Assembly: GCF_001277255.1 (NCBI RefSeq) | Contig: NZ_CP012264.1 | Coordinates: 682,001-746,000, forward strand | Origin: Cronobacter condimenti 1330 | GTDB lineage: Bacteria > Pseudomonadota > Gammaproteobacteria > Enterobacterales > Enterobacteriaceae | Length of the DNA stretch: 64,000 bases | Reading direction: 5' to 3' | Shown: in pieces, positions 51,204-60,172 of the stretch | Layout: each line of letters opens with the position of its first letter | How positions within the stretch are numbered: position 1 is the stretch's first letter | Made by a program: the position numbers and the translations under genes | Notes under the pieces: generated by a model | Databases searched by the model: none | What the model was told of the DNA's origin: nothing | What the model saw: only the letters and a program-made list of their open reading frames with translations

Positions 51204-54020
51204 ATGAGTGACTATAAATCAACCCTGAATTTGCCGGAAACAGGGTTCCCGATGCGTGGCGATCTCGCCAAGCGCGAACCGGGGATGCTGGCGCGTTGGA
51301 CCGATGATGACCTCTACGGCATCATTCGTGCAGCCAAAAAAGGCAAAAAAACCTTCATTCTGCATGATGGCCCTCCTTATGCGAATGGCAGCATTCATAT
51401 TGGTCACTCGGTTAACAAGATTCTGAAAGACATTATCGTGAAGTCCAAAGGACTTGCCGGTTATGACTCTCCATATGTGCCCGGCTGGGACTGCCACGGT
51501 CTGCCGATCGAACTGAAAGTTGAACAGGAATATGGTAAGCCGGGTGAGAAATTCACCGCTGCCGAATTCCGTGCCAAGTGCCGCGAATATGCCGCCACGC
51601 AGGTGGATGGTCAGCGTAAAGACTTTATCCGTCTGGGTGTACTGGGCGACTGGTCGCACCCGTATCTGACGATGGATTTCAAAACCGAAGCCAACATCAT
51701 CCGCGCGCTCGGTAAAATCATCGGCAATGGCCATCTGCATAAAGGCGCGAAGCCGGTGCACTGGTGCGTTGACTGCCGCTCCGCACTCGCTGAGGCGGAA
51801 GTGGAGTATTACGACAAAACGTCGCCGTCTATCGACGTAGCTTTTCGCGCGGTCGACCCTGCGGCTGTCGCCGCGAAATTCGGCGCGCAAAACGTTACAG
51901 GGCCGGTATCGCTGGTTATCTGGACCACCACCCCGTGGACGCTGCCGGCGAACCGCGCTATCTCCCTGCACGCTGAGATAGACTACGTGCTGGTGCAGGT
52001 TGAAGGTCAGGCACTGATCGTCGCAAAAGATCTGCTTGAGAGCGTGATGAAGCGCGTGAACATCGCGGATTACACCGTACTTGGCGAGACGAAAGGTGCG
52101 GAGCTTGAGCTATTGCGCTTTACCCATCCGTTCATGGGCTTTGACGTACCGGCGATTCTCGGCGAGCACGTCACGCTCGATGCCGGTACCGGCGCGGTGC
52201 ATACTGCAGGCGGTCACGGCCCGGACGACTACACCATCAGCCAGAAATATGGCCTGGAAATCGCGAACCCGGTTGGCCCTGACGGGACTTACCTGCCAGG
52301 TACCTACCCGACGCTCGACGGCCTGAACGTCTTTAAAGCGAACGATCAAATCGTTGAACTGCTGCGTGAAAAAGGCGCGTTGCTGAATGTCGCGAAACTG
52401 CTGCATAGCTATCCGTGCTGCTGGCGTCATAAAACACCGATCATTTTCCGTGCCACGCCACAGTGGTTCGTAAGCATGGATCAAAAAGGCCTGCGTGCGC
52501 AGTCTCTGAAAGAGATCAAAGACGTACAGTGGATCCCGGACTGGGGCCAGGCGCGTATTGAATCGATGGTCGCTAACCGTCCGGACTGGTGTATTTCCCG
52601 CCAGCGCACCTGGGGCGTACCAATGTCTCTGTTTGTGCATAAAGAGACGCAAGAACTGCATCCGCGTACGCTTGAGCTGATGGAAGAGGTCGCGAAGCGT
52701 GTAGAGGTGGACGGCATTCAGGCGTGGTGGGATCTCGATCCGCGCGACATCATGGGCGATGACGCTGATGTCTATGAAAAAGTGCCGGATACCCTGGACG
52801 TCTGGTTCGATTCCGGTTCAACCCATTCCTCGGTAGTTGACGTGCGCCCGGAATTCGCAGGCCATGCGGCAGATATGTATCTCGAAGGTTCTGACCAGCA
52901 TCGCGGCTGGTTTATGTCCTCGCTGATGATTTCTACCGCCATGAAAGGCAAAGCGCCGTACCGCCAGGTACTGACTCACGGCTTCACCGTTGATGGTCAG
53001 GGCCGCAAAATGTCGAAATCGATCGGCAACACGGTCTCTCCGCAGGATGTGATGAACAAACTCGGCGCGGACATTTTGCGTCTGTGGGTCGCATCAACGG
53101 ACTACACTGGCGAAATGGCCGTGTCTGATGAGATCTTAAAACGTGCCGCCGACGCTTATCGCCGTATCCGTAACACAGCACGCTTCCTGCTGGCTAACCT
53201 GAACGGGTTCGATCCGGCGAAAGACATGGTGCAGCCGGAAGAGATGGTCGTGCTGGATCGCTGGGCCGTCGGCTGCGCGAAAGCCGCGCAGGACGATATC
53301 GTCAGCGCTTATGAAGCGTACGATTTCCATGAGGTTGTACAGCGTCTGATGCGTTTCTGCTCTATCGAAATGGGCTCGTTCTATCTCGATATCATCAAAG
53401 ACCGTCAGTACACCGCCAAAGCGGACAGCGTGGCGCGCCGCAGCTGTCAGACCGCGCTGTATCATATCGCGGAAGCGCTGGTGCGCTGGATGGCGCCAAT
53501 CATGTCCTTTACCGCAGACGAGATCTGGGGCTACCTGCCGGGCGATCGTGAGAAATACGTCTTCACCGGCGAGTGGTATGCAGGCCTGTTTGGGCTGGCT
53601 GAAACCGAAACGATGAACGACGCTTACTGGGACGCACTGCTGAAAGTACGCGGCGAAGTCAACAAAGTGATTGAGCAGGCGCGTGCCGATAAGAAAGTCG
53701 GCGGCTCGCTGGAAGCGGCGGTTACGCTGTTTGCCGAGCCGGAACTCGCGGCGAAGCTCACCGCGCTTGGCGAGGAATTACGATTTGTCCTGTTGACCTC
53801 GCAGGCGAAGGTTGAGGATTATGCCAGCGCCGCTGCGGATGCCCAGCAGAGCGAACTGCTCAAAGGGTTGAAAGTCGCGCTCGTAAAAGCCGAAGGTGAG
53901 AAGTGCCCGCGCTGCTGGCACTACACCACTGATATCGGCAAGGTGGCGGAACACGCAGAGATCTGCGGTCGCTGTGTCAGTAACGTCGCCGGTGACGGCG
54001 AAAAACGTAAGTTTGCCTGA
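51204..54020 (+). CDS. ileS: Isoleucyl-tRNA synthetase
   Basis: The 938-residue class I synthetase has the HIGH signature (GSIHIGHSVNKI, about residue 64), KMSKS (GRKMSKSIGN), a CP1 editing insertion with GTGAVHTAGGHG, and the C-terminal zinc cysteines CPRC...CGRC. It charges tRNA-Ile and edits valine. Its stop overlaps the lspA start (TGATG). Confidence 0.98.
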   Translation: MSDYKSTLNLPETGFPMRGDLAKREPGMLARWTDDDLYGIIRAAKKGKKTFILHDGPPYANGSIHIGHSVNKILKDIIVKSKGLAGYDSPYVPGWDCHGLPIELKVEQEYGKPGEKFTAAEFRAKCREYAATQVDGQRKDFIRLGVLGDWSHPYLTMDFKTEANIIRALGKIIGNGHLHKGAKPVHWCVDCRSALAEAEVEYYDKTSPSIDVAFRAVDPAAVAAKFGAQNVTGPVSLVIWTTTPWTLPANRAISLHAEIDYVLVQVEGQALIVAKDLLESVMKRVNIADYTVLGETKGAELELLRFTHPFMGFDVPAILGEHVTLDAGTGAVHTAGGHGPDDYTISQKYGLEIANPVGPDGTYLPGTYPTLDGLNVFKANDQIVELLREKGALLNVAKLLHSYPCCWRHKTPIIFRATPQWFVSMDQKGLRAQSLKEIKDVQWIPDWGQARIESMVANRPDWCISRQRTWGVPMSLFVHKETQELHPRTLELMEEVAKRVEVDGIQAWWDLDPRDIMGDDADVYEKVPDTLDVWFDSGSTHSSVVDVRPEFAGHAADMYLEGSDQHRGWFMSSLMISTAMKGKAPYRQVLTHGFTVDGQGRKMSKSIGNTVSPQDVMNKLGADILRLWVASTDYTGEMAVSDEILKRAADAYRRIRNTARFLLANLNGFDPAKDMVQPEEMVVLDRWAVGCAKAAQDDIVSAYEAYDFHEVVQRLMRFCSIEMGSFYLDIIKDRQYTAKADSVARRSCQTALYHIAEALVRWMAPIMSFTADEIWGYLPGDREKYVFTGEWYAGLFGLAETETMNDAYWDALLKVRGEVNKVIEQARADKKVGGSLEAAVTLFAEPELAAKLTALGEELRFVLLTSQAKVEDYASAAADAQQSELLKGLKVALVKAEGEKCPRCWHYTTDIGKVAEHAEICGRCVSNVAGDGEKRKFA

Positions 54021-54520
54021 TGAGTAAACCGATTCTTTCAACCGGTCTGCGCTGGCTGTGGCTGGTGGTGGTGGTGCTGATTGTCGATCTGGGTAGCAAG
54101 GCGTTAATCCTCCAGCATTTCGCGCTGGGGGAAACCGTGTCGCTGTTCCCGTCGCTTAATCTTCACTATGCGCGTAACTACGGCGCGGCGTTCAGCTTCC
54201 TTGCGGATAAAGACGGCTGGCAGCGCTGGTTCTTCGCCGGCATCGCACTCGGTATCTGTGTGCTGCTCACGGTTATGATGTATCGCGCAAAGGCGAGCCA
54301 GAAGCTCAACAACATTGCTTACGCGCTGATTATTGGCGGCGCGCTGGGCAATCTGTTCGATCGTCTGTGGCACGGTTTTGTCGTCGATATGATCGACTTC
54401 TACGTCGGTGACTGGCATTTCGCTACCTTCAACCTGGCCGATACTGCTATCTGTATCGGCGCGGCGTTAATCGTACTGGAAGGCTTCTTGCCTAAACCTG
54501 CCGCGAAAGCACAGGCGTAA
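54020..54520 (+). CDS. lspA: Lipoprotein signal peptidase II
   Basis: The 166-residue membrane protein has four hydrophobic helices and the catalytic aspartates in LFDRLWHGFVVDMIDFY and FNLADTAICIG. It cleaves prolipoprotein signal peptides after lipidation. It is coupled to ileS by a 1-base overlap. A BIME-like repeat separates it from fkpB. Confidence 0.97.
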   Translation: MSKPILSTGLRWLWLVVVVLIVDLGSKALILQHFALGETVSLFPSLNLHYARNYGAAFSFLADKDGWQRWFFAGIALGICVLLTVMMYRAKASQKLNNIAYALIIGGALGNLFDRLWHGFVVDMIDFYVGDWHFATFNLADTAICIGAALIVLEGFLPKPAAKAQA

Positions 54521-54536
54521 CAGGCGTAAATGTAAA

Positions 54537-54627
54537 TGCCGGATGACGTTGAGTTTATCCGGCCTACAGATTAAGTGGCCTCCCGCAAGCCCGGTACGCG
54601 ACATGCCGCCGGGCAAACCGGTAGGCC
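54537..54627. repeat. BIME/REP-like repeat between lspA and fkpB
   Basis: GCCGGAT (54538-54544) and ATCCGGC (54557-54563) form a REP-type stem followed by CTACA. A second, inverted unit ends GTAGGCC (54621-54627), mirroring GGCCTAC (54561-54567). The layout is that of two REP units in opposite orientation. It sits inside a conserved operon and may affect mRNA stability between lspA and fkpB. Confidence 0.65.
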
Positions 54628-54647
54628 AAAACAAGCGAGCCATTTGC

Positions 54648-55097
54648 ATGTCTACATCTATACAGAGCAACAGCGCAGTGCTCGTGCACTTTACGCTTAA
54701 GCTTGAAGACGGATCCACGGCGGAGTCGAGCCGCAACAGCGGCAAGCCCGCGCTGTTTCGCCTGGGCGACGGTTCGCTGTCGCAAGGTCTGGAGCGTGAG
54801 TTGCTCGGCCTGCATGCTGGCGATAAAAAAACCTTCACGCTGCTGCCGGAAGACGCATTCGGCACACCGAGCCCGGATCTGATTCAATATTTCTCACGTC
54901 GTGAATTTATCGATGCGGGGGAGCCTGAGATCGGCGCCATTATGCTTTTTACCGCAATGGATGGCAGCGAAATGCCGGGCGTTATCCGTGAAATCAGCGG
55001 CGACTCGATCACGGTCGATTTCAATCATCCGCTCGCCGGGCATACCCTTCATTTTGATATAGACGTGCTGGAAATCGACCCGGCGCTGGAGAGTTAA
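54648..55097 (+). CDS. fkpB: FKBP-type peptidyl-prolyl isomerase FkpB
   Basis: The 149-residue protein is taken from ATG 54648 (MSTSIQSNSAVLVHFTLKLEDG), which matches the family; the open frame upstream crosses the BIME. An SlyD/FkpB-type FKBP fold has an inserted flap (GLHAGDKKTFTLLPEDAFG...FSRREFIDAG). It is a cytoplasmic prolyl isomerase and chaperone. ispH follows after one base. Confidence 0.95.
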   Translation: MSTSIQSNSAVLVHFTLKLEDGSTAESSRNSGKPALFRLGDGSLSQGLERELLGLHAGDKKTFTLLPEDAFGTPSPDLIQYFSRREFIDAGEPEIGAIMLFTAMDGSEMPGVIREISGDSITVDFNHPLAGHTLHFDIDVLEIDPALES

Positions 55098-55098
55098 G

Positions 55099-56049
55099 AT
55101 GCAGATCCTGTTGGCTAACCCGCGCGGCTTCTGCGCAGGCGTAGACCGCGCTATCAGCATTGTAGAAAACGCGCTGGCGATTTACGGCGCGCCTATCTAC
55201 GTTCGTCATGAAGTTGTGCATAACCGCTACGTTGTAGACAGCCTGCGCGAGCGCGGCGCAATTTTTATCGAGCAGATAAGCGAAGTGCCGGATGGCGCTA
55301 TCCTGATTTTCTCTGCGCACGGCGTGTCCCAGGCCGTACGCAACGAAGCGAAAAGCCGTGACTTAACGGTATTCGACGCGACCTGTCCGCTGGTGACCAA
55401 AGTGCATATGGAAGTGGCGCGCTCCAGCCGTCGCGGCGAAGAAGCAATTCTCATCGGTCACGCCGGGCATCCGGAAGTCGAGGGCACGATGGGGCAGTAC
55501 AGCAACCCGGAAGGCGGCATGTACCTGGTGGAATCGCCGGACGATGTCTGGAAAATCACCGTTAAGGATGAGAACAACCTCTCCTTTATGACCCAGACGA
55601 CGTTATCCGTGGACGACACCTCAGACGTTATCGACGCGCTGCGCCGTCGTTTCCCGAAAATCGTCGGCCCGCGTAAAGACGACATCTGCTATGCCACCAC
55701 TAACCGTCAGGAAGCGGTGCGTGCGCTGGCGGAGCAATCGGACGTGGTGTTAGTGGTGGGGTCGAAAAACTCCTCTAACTCTAATCGTCTGGCGGAACTT
55801 GCTCAGCGCATGGGCAAAACGGCGTATCTCATCGACGATGCGAATGACATCCAGGAAGTCTGGGTGCAGAACGCCGCCTGTGTGGGCGTGACCGCAGGGG
55901 CTTCGGCGCCGGATATTCTGGTGCAGAATGTTATCGCGCGCCTGAAGGCGCTCGGCGGCAGCGACGCGCACGAGCTAACCGGCCGTGAAGAAAACATCGT
56001 TTTCGAAGTGCCGAAGGAACTGCGCATCGACGCCCGCGAAGTGCAGTAA
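55099..56049 (+). CDS. ispH: 4-hydroxy-3-methylbut-2-enyl diphosphate reductase IspH
   Basis: The 316-residue iron-sulfur enzyme has three cluster cysteines: Cys12 (NPRGFCAGVDRA), Cys96 (FDATCPLVTKVH) and Cys197 (DDICYATTNRQ). The catalytic region is TQTTLSVDDT. It makes isopentenyl and dimethylallyl diphosphate in the MEP pathway. It has its own terminator and is the last gene of the cluster. Confidence 0.98.
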   Translation: MQILLANPRGFCAGVDRAISIVENALAIYGAPIYVRHEVVHNRYVVDSLRERGAIFIEQISEVPDGAILIFSAHGVSQAVRNEAKSRDLTVFDATCPLVTKVHMEVARSSRRGEEAILIGHAGHPEVEGTMGQYSNPEGGMYLVESPDDVWKITVKDENNLSFMTQTTLSVDDTSDVIDALRRRFPKIVGPRKDDICYATTNRQEAVRALAEQSDVVLVVGSKNSSNSNRLAELAQRMGKTAYLIDDANDIQEVWVQNAACVGVTAGASAPDILVQNVIARLKALGGSDAHELTGREENIVFEVPKELRIDAREVQ

Positions 56050-56074
56050 TTGCCGCGCAGGCAACGATAACAGC

Positions 56075-56109
56075 ATGCCGGACGGTAAACTCGTCCGGCA
56101 TTTTTTTTC
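56075..56109 (+). terminator. ispH terminator
   Basis: ATGCCGGACG / CGTCCGGCAT stem with a 7-base loop is followed by eight T. Confidence 0.9.
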
Positions 56110-56141
56110 TGACGTCCGGGCTGAAACAGTGAGGGATCTCC

Positions 56142-57059
56142 ATGACCACAACGTCTGTCATTCTTGATACCGATCCGGGCATCGATGACGCCGTGGCGCT
56201 CGCCGCCGCGCTGTTCTCTCCCGCAATTGATGTACAACTCATCACCACCGTCGCAGGCAACGTCAGCGTGGAGAAAACGACCCGTAACGTGTTGCAGTTG
56301 CTGCACTTCTGGAATGCAGACGTGCCGGTGGCGCAGGGGGCCGCCACGCCGCTTACGCGTCCGCTAGGCGATGCCGCTGCGGTTCATGGCGAGTCAGGGA
56401 TGGAGGGGTACGCGTTTGTGACGCATGACCGGCAGACGCTCGGCATACCCGCCTTTCAGGCGATGTATGAACGTCTGATGGCGAGCGATGAGCCGCTCAC
56501 GATAGTCACCATCGGGCCGCTTACCAATCTTGCACTGTTGCTGACGCACTATCCGTCCAGTATGGCGAAAATCAAACGGCTGGTGATGATGGGTGGTTCC
56601 GCCGGTCGCGGCAACTTCACGCCCAACGCGGAGTTTAATATCGCCATCGATCCGGAGGCCGCCGCGCGCGTGTTTGAGAGTGGCATTGAAATCGTGATGT
56701 GCGGACTGGATGTCACGCAACAGGCGGTACTCGTGCCAGATTATCTCGCCGCGCTGCCCGCGCTGAGTCAGACAGGCCGCATGCTTCATGCGATCTTCAG
56801 CCACTATCGCTCAGGCAGTATGGCCACGGGCCTGCGTATGCATGATCTCTGCGCCATCGCCTGGCTGGTCAAACCCGAGCTGTTCACCCTTACGCACTGC
56901 TTCGTCGCGGTAGAAACGCGCGGCGATTACACGGCGGGCACCACGGTTGTGGATATCGAGGGCCGGTTGAACCGACCTGCCAATGCGCACGTAGCGCTGG
57001 GTATTGACGTTCCTGCCTTCCGTGACTGGGTCGCGCAGACACTCGCGTTCGCGCCGTAA
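56142..57059 (+). CDS. rihC: Non-specific ribonucleoside hydrolase RihC
   Basis: The 305-residue protein has the nucleoside hydrolase calcium motif DTDPGIDDAVAL (residues 9-20), the VAQGAATPL and VHGESGMEGY segments, and NAEFNIAIDPEAA. It hydrolyses purine and pyrimidine ribonucleosides to ribose and base for salvage. Its stop is one base from the stop of the convergent LysR gene. Confidence 0.95.
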   Translation: MTTTSVILDTDPGIDDAVALAAALFSPAIDVQLITTVAGNVSVEKTTRNVLQLLHFWNADVPVAQGAATPLTRPLGDAAAVHGESGMEGYAFVTHDRQTLGIPAFQAMYERLMASDEPLTIVTIGPLTNLALLLTHYPSSMAKIKRLVMMGGSAGRGNFTPNAEFNIAIDPEAAARVFESGIEIVMCGLDVTQQAVLVPDYLAALPALSQTGRMLHAIFSHYRSGSMATGLRMHDLCAIAWLVKPELFTLTHCFVAVETRGDYTAGTTVVDIEGRLNRPANAHVALGIDVPAFRDWVAQTLAFAP

Positions 57060-57060
57060 C

Positions 57061-57966
57061 TCACGCTCGCGGGCACAGTTTTTCCGTCAGGTAATCAATC
57101 AATACCCGGATTTTAGCGGGCATATGGCGGCCGGCAGACCACAGCAGCCAGAGTTTGCCGGAATAGCTGCTGATAAATTCCCACTCCGGCAATACCTGAA
57201 CAATCTCTCCGGCGGCCAGCGCGTCGCTGGCGGTAAAGCGCGGCAGGCTGCCGATGCCCAGATGGCGCTTAACTGCGTCAAGGCGTACGCCGGTATGGTT
57301 GGCGGCGTAACGGCCATGCGTCTGTACCACCACGTTTTTTCCGTCACGGCGAAACTTCCAGCGCGCATCGGCGGCGGTTTCGCCAAGGCTGATACAGCTA
57401 TGCTGACGTAGCGCCTGTGGCGTATCCGGCGTGCCGTGACGGGCGAGATAGGCCGGTGTGGCGCACAGCAGATGTTCAATCGGCATCAGCGGTTTGCCAT
57501 AAAGCCCCGGGGAAGGGGAGTCGGTAATGCGCAGCGTCAAGTCCACTTCGTCGTCAATCAAATCCATATAGCGGTCTTCCAGACGCAGGCAGATATCCAC
57601 ATCCCGATAGCGTGTCAGAAACTCTTCCATTAAGGGATGGATCACGAAACGGCCGACGGCTTTAGGCACGCCGAGCGTGACTTTGCCCTGCGGCGACTGC
57701 GATGCGGTGCCGCCAAGTGCCATCAGGTCGCGCGCCGCGTCCATCATGCTGGCCGCGTGCTGGAACACGCCATTGCCTGCCTCGCTCAGACGCAGCTTAC
57801 GAGTCGTGCGCACCAGTAGCTTGCAGCCGAGTTCGCGTTCAAGACGGGAGACGCTGCGGCTAACGGATGAGGGGGTACTGCCAAGCTTTCGCGCGGCGGC
57901 AGAAAAGCTACCGCTTTCCACCACCTGAACAAACATCGCGATATCTGGCAGAAGGGCTAAATTCAT
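57061..57966 (-). CDS. LysR-family transcriptional regulator
   Basis: The 301-residue protein has a LysR HTH: MFVQVVESGSFSAAARKLGSTPSSVSRSVSRLERELG and LVRTTRKLRLSEAG, then an effector domain with VDLTLRITDSPSPGLYGKPL. Its most likely target is the divergent AlaX-like gene 94 bases away; this is inference from layout. It is not at this position in E. coli. Confidence 0.85.
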   Translation of the reverse strand: MNLALLPDIAMFVQVVESGSFSAAARKLGSTPSSVSRSVSRLERELGCKLLVRTTRKLRLSEAGNGVFQHAASMMDAARDLMALGGTASQSPQGKVTLGVPKAVGRFVIHPLMEEFLTRYRDVDICLRLEDRYMDLIDDEVDLTLRITDSPSPGLYGKPLMPIEHLLCATPAYLARHGTPDTPQALRQHSCISLGETAADARWKFRRDGKNVVVQTHGRYAANHTGVRLDAVKRHLGIGSLPRFTASDALAAGEIVQVLPEWEFISSYSGKLWLLWSAGRHMPAKIRVLIDYLTEKLCPRA

Positions 57967-58060
57967 ATTTGTGCGCCTGATGCAAAGGTTCGTTGTTATC
58001 TCGCAGGATTATCGCTGCGGCAATAATAAATATACTGTGTAGTGAACCGGGAGGACAACG

Positions 58061-58693
58061 ATGACACAACGTGAGTATTACCTGAGCGACGCGCTACAGG
58101 GCGAGGCAACCGTGTTGCGCTGCGAGCAAAACGCGCAGGGCCATTATGAAGTTGAGCTCGACAAGACATGGTTTCATCCGCAGGGCGGCGGGCAGCCTGC
58201 GGATCAGGGAACTATCAATCGCTTTCCCGTGCTACACGTGGAGAACCGCGGCGATACTGTTCTCCACCTGCTGGCACAGCCGGTCGCGACCGGCCTTGTC
58301 GAACTGGTCGTTGACGCAAGCGTACGTCGCCGTCATACCCGCTGGCATTCCGCAGGGCATCTGATTGGTTATGCAGGCGAGCAGCTCGGCTGGCGACCAG
58401 TGAAGGCGCACCACTGGCCCGGCGAAGGGAAAATCACCTTTGTCCCGGACACGGCCGCCGACGCGCCCGACAGCGACGCGCTGGCACAGGCTATCGCCAC
58501 GTGGATTGCAGACGATCTGCCGCGGCAGGTTGAGTTTGCCGACGGGCGGCGGCAGGTGCGCTTTGGCGAACTGCCGGTATATGGTTGCGGCGGCACGCAT
58601 GTCGCGTCGCTGGCCGAGGTAGGCGACGTCACGCTTACCAGCATTAAAATCAAAAAAGGCCAGTTGCTGGTGGCCTACCAGCTCCCGGATTAA
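58061..58693 (+). CDS. AlaX-type alanyl-tRNA editing protein
   Basis: The 210-residue protein is a stand-alone trans-editing domain. The zinc motifs are HSAGH (His96, His100) and CGGTH (Cys176, His180), and WFHPQGGGQPADQG near the N-terminus matches the AlaRS editing domain entry. It should hydrolyse Ser- or Gly-tRNA(Ala). It is divergent from a LysR gene, so its expression may be regulated rather than constitutive. Confidence 0.9.
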   Translation: MTQREYYLSDALQGEATVLRCEQNAQGHYEVELDKTWFHPQGGGQPADQGTINRFPVLHVENRGDTVLHLLAQPVATGLVELVVDASVRRRHTRWHSAGHLIGYAGEQLGWRPVKAHHWPGEGKITFVPDTAADAPDSDALAQAIATWIADDLPRQVEFADGRRQVRFGELPVYGCGGTHVASLAEVGDVTLTSIKIKKGQLLVAYQLPD

Positions 58694-58885
58694 CCCTCTG
58701 AGGCAGGCGTCTGCGCCTGCCTGCGCGCATCGCAATACCCGTAAAAAAAACAGGCGATCCACGCCTTTTACTGATATCCCCGCCGTTTTGTCATAAATTT
58801 CTAATTATTCCTGTTTTCGGCTGGCGGCCTGCGGGCGGGCTGGTTACCCTGAGAACGATTTCTAAGCAATCTGAAGAGTATAAAT

Positions 58886-59707
58886 ATGCATGATGCACAG
58901 GTCCGCGTCGCGATCGCGGGGGCGAATGGCCGTATGGGACGGCAGTTGATTCAGGCGGCAATGTCACTGGAAGGCGTAGCGCTGGGCGCAGCCCTGGTGC
59001 GCGAAGGCTCTACCCTGCTGGGTGCTGATGCCGGCGAACTGGCGGGCGTGGGCGCGACGGGCGTCATCCTTCAAAGCAGCCTTGAGGCGGTAAAAGATGA
59101 TTTCGACGTGCTTATCGATTTCACGCGCCCGGAAGGCACGCTCGCGTATCTGGCATTCTGCCGCGCGCAGGGGAAGGGCATGGTGATCGGCACCACCGGT
59201 TTTGACGAGGCGGGTAAAGCGGCTATTCGCGATGCTGCAACTGACATTGCTATCGTTTTCGCCGCCAACTTTAGCGTCGGCGTTAACGTGATGCTTAAGT
59301 TGCTCGAAAAAGCGGCACAGGTGATGGGCGATTACACCGATATCGAAATTATTGAAGCGCACCACCGGCATAAAGTGGATGCGCCCTCCGGCACCGCACT
59401 TGCCATGGGCGAGGCAATTGCCGGCGCGATGAATAAAGCGTTAAAAAGCTGCGCCGTTTACTCGCGTGAAGGCCATACGGGCGAGCGCGAGCCAGGCACC
59501 ATCGGGTTTGCCACGGTGCGCGCGGGCGATATCGTCGGTGAACATACTGCTATGTTTGCTGACATCGGCGAGCGCCTTGAGATAACTCATAAAGCCTCCA
59601 GCCGGATGACATTTGCGAACGGCGCGGTCAGGGCAGCAGAATGGGTAAAAACCCGTAAAAAGGGTTTTTATGATATGCGAGATGTGCTGGATCTGAATGC
59701 GTTGTGA
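58886..59707 (+). CDS. dapB: 4-hydroxy-tetrahydrodipicolinate reductase
   Basis: The 273-residue protein has the NAD(P) motif AIAGANGRMGRQL, GTTGFDEAGKAA, the active-site segment EIIEAHHRHKVDAPSGTAL and the C-terminal KASSRMTFANGAVRAAEW. It reduces HTPA to tetrahydrodipicolinate in lysine/DAP synthesis. It precedes carAB, as in E. coli. Confidence 0.98.
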   Translation: MHDAQVRVAIAGANGRMGRQLIQAAMSLEGVALGAALVREGSTLLGADAGELAGVGATGVILQSSLEAVKDDFDVLIDFTRPEGTLAYLAFCRAQGKGMVIGTTGFDEAGKAAIRDAATDIAIVFAANFSVGVNVMLKLLEKAAQVMGDYTDIEIIEAHHRHKVDAPSGTALAMGEAIAGAMNKALKSCAVYSREGHTGEREPGTIGFATVRAGDIVGEHTAMFADIGERLEITHKASSRMTFANGAVRAAEWVKTRKKGFYDMRDVLDLNAL

Positions 59708-59759
59708 TTTTTATCATCCATTGTGATGTGGTTATTACAATCATAAGTATTTGATTGAA

Positions 59760-59787
59760 AGGGCAATAATTTATTGCCCTTTTTTAT
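59760..59787 (+). terminator. dapB terminator
   Basis: GGGCAATA / TATTGCCC stem with a 3-base loop is followed by a T-rich run, 52 bases after the dapB stop. Confidence 0.85.
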
Positions 59788-59878
59788 TTTGTTTTTATGG
59801 GTGCTTAGACATTATTTTTAGTTTTAAACCGTAAAAGTAAATGACTTGTTGCTTTTTGATGTTATGATTTTGTAAATT

Positions 59879-59897
59879 TTGACCGTTTGGTCCACTT
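59879..59897. promoter_or_regulatory. RutR-like site upstream of carAB
   Basis: TTGACCGTTTGGTCCACTT resembles the RutR palindrome TTGACCANNTGGTCAA. It is placed about 185 bases upstream of the predicted carA P1 start, like the E. coli car RutR site. RutR links uracil/thymine signals to car transcription. Confidence 0.65.
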
Positions 59898-59935
59898 TAA
59901 AAGCTGTGTTATGCTTCCGCTTTACTTTTCTCAAT

Positions 59936-59951
59936 TAGCAACCGTTTTCTG
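59936..59951. promoter_or_regulatory. PurR-like box upstream of carAB
   Basis: TAGCAACCGTTTTCTG fits the PurR consensus ANGCAANCGNTTNCNT at most fixed positions, including GCAA-N-CG. Its centre lies about 129 bases before the predicted P1 start, the same distance as in E. coli car. Confidence 0.65.
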
Positions 59952-60036
59952 CGCTCCGTTTTCTTTGATTTTTGCCCTTCACTTTGGCTTTTACTGATAA
60001 AGCCCCCAAAAAAACAATAAAAATTGTCTTTTCGGG

Positions 60037-60073
60037 TGGACTTTACCGCACCTTCTCTCTAGAATGCCGCCGT
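60037..60073 (+). promoter_or_regulatory. carA promoter P1
   Basis: TGGACT (60037-60042), a 17-base spacer and TAGAAT (60060-60065) precede GCCGTTTGCC. The start at the G of GTTTGC (about 60073) matches the E. coli P1 start, where UTP-sensitive reiterative transcription at the T run provides pyrimidine control. Confidence 0.7.
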
Positions 60074-60123
60074 TTGCCAAAAATTCGCTGTTCAGGCGTT
60101 TTTGCATTGATTTAGCTATGCTG

Positions 60124-60162
60124 GTTGAATTAATATGCAAATAAATTGACTGTTTATTCCCT
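60124..60162. promoter_or_regulatory. Tandem ArgR boxes (carA P2 operator)
   Basis: Two 18-base ARG boxes lie at 60124-60141 (core TGAATTAATATGCA) and 60145-60162 (core TGACTGTTTATTCC), separated by 3 bases as is typical for ArgR. They end 10 bases before the carA start codon and overlap the P2 region, giving arginine repression. Confidence 0.8.
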
Positions 60163-60172
60163 GGAGGACGTT

